64,000 nucleotides of DNA, taken from the NCBI RefSeq assembly GCF_003002815.1, contig NZ_PVTF01000025.1:1-64000 (forward strand). The letters run 5' to 3'. The translations under genes were made by a program, and so were the position numbers. This document shows, piece after piece, positions 60,727 to 64,000 of the stretch (the first letter of the stretch is position 1; each line of letters starts with the position of its first letter). The DNA comes from Umezawaea tangerina. GTDB taxonomy: Bacteria > Actinomycetota > Actinomycetes > Mycobacteriales > Pseudonocardiaceae. Under the pieces are notes generated by a model. The model did not search any database. It saw nothing but the letters and a program-made list of their open reading frames with translations, and was not told the origin of the DNA.

Positions 60727-61734
60727 TCAGCTCCCCAGCTGAGCAGAGGCCGAGAATTCCCGGCGGAATGTGTGGAACTTCTCCTCGAACGAACGGAAGT
60801 CGCTGTCGGACAGCGACGCACCGGTGATCTTCTCGAACAGCGCGGAGAACTCCACGCGGGTCGTGTTCGGTCCGATCACGAAGTGCTGCCCGGCTCGGGA
60901 TTTGCTGACCCGGAGGAACTCGGCTCTTTCCATCCCGTACAGGAATGAGCCTTCCGAGAAGCGCAGCGTCCGCGGGTACAGCCGGAGCGCACCCGCGCCG
61001 GTGTTGCTGTAGAGCGTGAGCCACGCGCTGTCGTCGAACAGCTCCAGTCGGTCGACCGGCGGGTCCGAGACGATCGTGACGTCGATCCGGCTGCACCGGC
61101 CGCGGGCCAGGAACAGGCCCACCAGACCGATGGAGATCTGCTCGCGCAACCGGGTCTGGATGCCGTCGTAGTCGCCGTCGGCCCCCTCGTTGCGCAACAG
61201 GTACCTCGCCCGGTCGCCGATGGCGCTGCCGTCGCGCGGGTCCGCGAGCACCGCTCGCAGCTCGCACTCCGACTGCGACAACAGCAGCCTGCTGGCCGCG
61301 TACCTGCCCGCGAAGCCGCGGAAGCAGTACAGCCGGGTGCGGTCGAGGTCCTGCATCATGAGCTGGTTGAACGCCGGGTCGGGCTTCGCGGTGGGCTCGA
61401 ACACGTGGCTGGGGAAGAACTCGCGATCGAGCGCGCGGTACTCGGCGGTCAGCTCCTGCAGCGCCTTCCGGCTCTCCTCGACGACGGGGGTGACGAGCGC
61501 GCGCTGCGTGGCCGAGCTGGTCAGCAGGGTCTGCCCGAAACCGACCACCGCGGAGATCATGGTGCCGGTGCCGATCGAGGTCAGGAAATTCTTGAACGTA
61601 CCGGGATCCATACCGCTGGAAATGATCAGGCATATGCCCGAAGTGACGATAAGGCTCAGCAGGAGCAGGCCTGTTCGGGTCCAAAACAATTCCTGCAACA
61701 GGTTGCTGCGGATGCCCCTGGCGTCCGCGGACAC
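60727..61734 (-). CDS. Two-TM membrane protein of unknown family, head of a cupin/HD module
   Basis: A 335-residue protein. Two membrane segments lie near the N-terminus (about 20-39 and 50-71), then a long cytoplasmic region. It contains a helical part (about 80-105), then RLYCFRGFAGRYAASRLLLS, a beta-rich domain with IDVTIVSDPPVDRLELFDD, and a charged C-terminus. The layout (two TM plus cytosolic domain) recalls sensors or effectors of stress and defence modules, but no known domain is evident. GTG 61732-61734 has a very good RBS, AGGAGGTGA. Confidence 0.65.
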   Translation of the reverse strand: MSADARGIRSNLLQELFWTRTGLLLLSLIVTSGICLIISSGMDPGTFKNFLTSIGTGTMISAVVGFGQTLLTSSATQRALVTPVVEESRKALQELTAEYRALDREFFPSHVFEPTAKPDPAFNQLMMQDLDRTRLYCFRGFAGRYAASRLLLSQSECELRAVLADPRDGSAIGDRARYLLRNEGADGDYDGIQTRLREQISIGLVGLFLARGRCSRIDVTIVSDPPVDRLELFDDSAWLTLYSNTGAGALRLYPRTLRFSEGSFLYGMERAEFLRVSKSRAGQHFVIGPNTTRVEFSALFEKITGASLSDSDFRSFEEKFHTFRREFSASAQLGS

Positions 61735-61940
61735 AAAGTCACCTCCTGGGTGCTCATCCGAATGGATGAATGCGTTCGGTATCCGTCTGAGTGCGAGGAG
61801 TCACTGTACGCGCAGGTGTGAACGTACGAAAGCCGCAATTAGTGGCAGATAACGCACGTTGTTTTCGACGGTCGAACGCGCACGGTGAACGGCGTTGGTC
61901 CACCGGTGGGCCTGGGCGTCAGTCGGTCGGACGCTCCACC

Positions 61941-61946
61941 TAAGCT
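61941..61946 (+). promoter_or_regulatory. -10 element of the FKBP gene
   Basis: TAAGCT at 61941-61946, eight bases before ATG 61955 and no RBS between: probably leaderless. Confidence 0.45.
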
Positions 61947-61954
61947 CCGCAACC

Positions 61955-62554
61955 ATGCGTACTGTCGGCCGTACGGCCCTGATCCTCGTCACCCTGTTGT
62001 CCGCCGGGCTCTCCTCCGTCGCGTGCACGGCAAGCGATCGACCGTCCACCCTCACCAGCGGTGCCTCGACCCCCGCGCCGCAGGCGACGCAGCCGACCAG
62101 CCCCGAGACGCAGCGCAGCGCGGTGTCGCCCGCCAGCGGCCCGCCGTGCTCGCCGGACGACTTCAAGGTCGCGGGCGCGCTCGGCAGCAAGCCGACCATC
62201 ACCGTGCCGACGGGCTGCAAGCCGCAGGACGGCCTCGTGGTCAAGGACATCGAGGCGGGCACCGGTCCGGAGATCAAGTCCGGGTCCACGGCGTCCCTGC
62301 ACTACGTGCTCGCGACCTTCAGCGACCAGAAGACCCGCGAGGCGTCCTGGGACCAGGGCAAGCCGTTCGACCTGGCCAACATCGGGCAGGCGGCCGTGAT
62401 CGACGGCTGGAACGAGGGCCTGATCGGCCTGAAGCAGGGCGGCCGCCGCCTGCTGGTCGTCCCGTCCGACAAGGGCTACCCGCAGGGCCAGGGCTCGATC
62501 CCGCCGGGCGAGACGCTGGTGTTCGTGGTCGACGCCGTGCAGGTCTCCGGCTGA
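61955..62554 (+). CDS. FKBP-type peptidyl-prolyl isomerase, lipoprotein
   Basis: A 199-residue exported foldase. The N-terminus is a lipoprotein signal with lipobox SSVAC (Cys 24); an S/T/P-rich linker follows (about 27-55). The C-terminal FKBP domain (about 85-197) has GSTASLHYVLATF, WDQGKPFDLANIGQAAVIDGW (broken from the usual form FDSS), GLKQGGRRLLVVPSDKGY and IPPGETLVFVVD. It would help fold exported proteins. ATG 61955 is chosen over the longer frame from 61895 because it begins the signal peptide. Confidence 0.9.
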   Translation: MRTVGRTALILVTLLSAGLSSVACTASDRPSTLTSGASTPAPQATQPTSPETQRSAVSPASGPPCSPDDFKVAGALGSKPTITVPTGCKPQDGLVVKDIEAGTGPEIKSGSTASLHYVLATFSDQKTREASWDQGKPFDLANIGQAAVIDGWNEGLIGLKQGGRRLLVVPSDKGYPQGQGSIPPGETLVFVVDAVQVSG

Positions 62555-62570
62555 CGCGGAACCGCTCGTG

Positions 62571-62608
62571 CGGAGGGCCCGTCGACACCGGTGTCGACGG
62601 GCCCTCCG
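62571..62608. terminator. Loop-less 38-bp palindrome between FKBP and qor genes
   Basis: Perfect 19-bp arms (62571-62589 with 62590-62608) meet with no unpaired base on DNA level; in RNA four to six central bases would form the loop. It separates two convergent genes, so it can stop both transcripts. Confidence 0.8.
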
Positions 62609-62618
62609 CCGTCGCGGG

Positions 62619-63590
62619 TCAGGGGATCAGCAGCAGCTTCGCGGTGGTCCGCCTCGCCTCGAGGTCCTCGTGCGCCTTCCGGGCCTCCGCCAACGGGTAG
62701 CGGGCGCCGACGGCGACCTTGAGCGACCCGTCGGCGACGGCCGCGAACAGCTCGCCCGCGCGCCACTCCAGCTCCTCGCGGGTCGCCACGTAGGCGCCGA
62801 GCCGGGGGCGGGTCAGGTAGACCGAGCCCGCGGCGTTGAGGCGCTGCGGGTCGACCGGCGGCACCGGGCCGCTGGCACCGCCGTAGAGCACCATGAACCC
62901 GCGCGGCTTGAGCGAGGCCAGACCGCCGTCGAACGTGTCCTTGCCGACGCCGTCGTACACGGCGTTGACGCCGACGCCGTCGGTGAGGCGGCGGACCTCG
63001 GGGGCGAAGTCGACCTCGGAGTACCGGATCACCTCGTCCGCGCCCGCAGCGCGGGCCAGCTCCTCCTTGGCCGCGGTCGACACGGTGGCGATGACCCGCG
63101 CGCCCCGCGACTTCGCCAGCTGCACGAGCAGCTGGCCGACCCCGCCCGCCGCGGCGTGCACCAGCACGGTGTCGCCCGCGTGGATCGGGTAGGTGGACGT
63201 GACCAGGTAGTGCGCGGTCAGGCCCTGGAGCATGGTGGCGGCCGCGGTCTCGTCGTCCACGCCCTCGGGCACCGGCACGGCCTGCTCGGCCGCGACGAGC
63301 ACCTGCTCGGCGTAGCTGCCGGGCGACTCGTGCCACGCCACCCGGTCGCCGACGGCGAACCCGGTCACGTCCGGCCCGACCGCGGTGACGGTGCCCGCGC
63401 CCTCCAGGCCGAGCGCGAGCGGCAGCTCCAGCGGGTACAGGCCGGAGCGGTGGTAGGTGTCGATGTAGTTCACCCCGGCGGCGGCCACCGCGACCAGCAG
63501 CTGGCCCGGCCCCGGCTCCTTCGGCTCGACGTCGGTGAGCTCCAGCACCTCGGGTCCACCGGTCGAGCGCACGAGCACTGCCTTGGGCAT
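62619..63590 (-). CDS. qor: NADPH:quinone reductase (zeta-crystallin type)
   Basis: A 323-residue zinc-independent medium-chain reductase. It has GLEGAGTVTAVGPDV, VHAAAGGVGQLLVQLAKSRGARV as the NADPH-binding fold, and YDGVGKDTFDGGLASLKPRG. ATG 63588-63590 follows GGGGACC; two ATGs upstream (63602, 63620) are alternatives. In mycobacteria qor also follows ctaB in the reverse direction, so this marks return to the conserved block. Confidence 0.92.
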   Translation of the reverse strand: MPKAVLVRSTGGPEVLELTDVEPKEPGPGQLLVAVAAAGVNYIDTYHRSGLYPLELPLALGLEGAGTVTAVGPDVTGFAVGDRVAWHESPGSYAEQVLVAAEQAVPVPEGVDDETAAATMLQGLTAHYLVTSTYPIHAGDTVLVHAAAGGVGQLLVQLAKSRGARVIATVSTAAKEELARAAGADEVIRYSEVDFAPEVRRLTDGVGVNAVYDGVGKDTFDGGLASLKPRGFMVLYGGASGPVPPVDPQRLNAAGSVYLTRPRLGAYVATREELEWRAGELFAAVADGSLKVAVGARYPLAEARKAHEDLEARRTTAKLLLIP

Positions 63591-63616
63591 AACGGTCCCC
63601 ATTCTCGTCTTCTTGT

Positions 63617-64000
63617 TCATCCGCCGAGCGCCACGCGCCGCGCGAGGCCGAGCGGCAGGGCGCCGGAACCGGCGATCGTGTCGTGGAACTGGCGCAGGGT
63701 GCCCCTGCCCGCGGCGAGGTAGTCCGCCCTGATCCCCTCGATCTCCAGCGCGCCGGTGAGGTAGGACGGGGCCTGCGTTGGCCACGCGCAGTACCGGGTG
63801 ACCTCGCCCTTGGCCGTGCCCGGCGTGAGGGACGCCTTGGTAGTCATGAACTCCTCGGCCTCCTCGGGGGTCTGGTCGCCGCAGTGCAGCGCCGTGTCCA
63901 CGATCATGCGCGCCGCGCGGAACAGGCGCGCCTCGAGGTGCGCCAGCTCCTTCGCGGGCTCGGTGAAGTAGCCGTGCTCGCGCAGCAGCTTCTCCGCGTA
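63617..64000 (-). CDS. DUF885-family protein (C-terminal part only)
   Basis: The frame enters from the right edge and ends at 63617. The visible 127 residues match the end of DUF885 proteins: YAEKLLREHGYFTEPAKEL, ARMIVDTALHCGDQTPEEA, a region before RYCAWPTQAPSYLTGALEI, and FHDTIAGSGALPLGL. DUF885 proteins resemble metallopeptidases; the HExxH part would be outside the window. It is 26 bp from qor and may be co-transcribed. Confidence 0.85.
   Translation of the reverse strand, partial: YAEKLLREHGYFTEPAKELAHLEARLFRAARMIVDTALHCGDQTPEEAEEFMTTKASLTPGTAKGEVTRYCAWPTQAPSYLTGALEIEGIRADYLAAGRGTLRQFHDTIAGSGALPLGLARRVALGG

Overview
The window is a high-GC actinobacterial chromosome segment, most likely from the Pseudonocardiaceae (Saccharothrix/Actinosynnema/Lentzea-like). 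Support comes from very GC-rich third codon positions, GTG/TTG starts with 4-bp stop/start overlaps, RbpA, WhiA, OpcA, an F420-type LLM oxidoreductase and a large XRE-TPR regulator. The assignment is inference; no rRNA is present.

The backbone is a core block in the same order as in mycobacteria: def-fmt-rsmB, rpe-ribD-ribE-ribBA-ribH-(PH protein), uvrC-rapZ-yvcK-whiA, gap-pgk-tpiA-secG, (reverse) tkt-tal-pgi-zwf-opcA-pgl, ctaB and qor. Together these cover N-terminal methionine processing, the pentose-phosphate pathway, riboflavin synthesis, nucleotide excision repair, lower glycolysis, protein export and heme O synthesis. The left edge holds an ECF sigma factor with its membrane partner.

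Accessory genes are inserted between the core operons. 4.9-9.4 kb: flavoprotein, giant LuxR-type ATPase, SDR. 14.1-23.5 kb: large protein with a possible degenerate ADP-ribosyltransferase-like end, WYL regulator, lipoprotein, SLOG-like protein with a zinc-ribbon/XRE/TPR regulator and its divergent partner, two Rieske lipoproteins. 32.9-41.7 kb: surface protein, membrane protein, four-TM Ser/Thr kinase, orphan histidine kinase, LysR/LLM pair, PhoD phosphatase. 52.0-61.7 kb: the most striking island, a four-gene operon of vWA protein, PP2C phosphatase, kinase/OB-fold protein and UPF1-like helicase with PLD nuclease and DUF5710 domains, followed by a lone hydroxycinnamoyl-CoA hydratase-lyase and a reverse membrane protein/cupin/HD module.

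Five copies of a composite repeat occur at about 8.2-8.5, 16.6-16.9, 19.0-19.3, 36.5-36.8 and 41.8-42.1 kb. Each has an array of tiny GNA-loop hairpins, a fixed spacer, a 21-22 bp perfect hairpin whose outer stem changes on both arms together, and a fixed downstream flank. Four lie between convergent genes. They sit in patches of strong strand asymmetry (C/A-rich top strand for four copies, G/T-rich for the one inverted copy). No transposase is visible.
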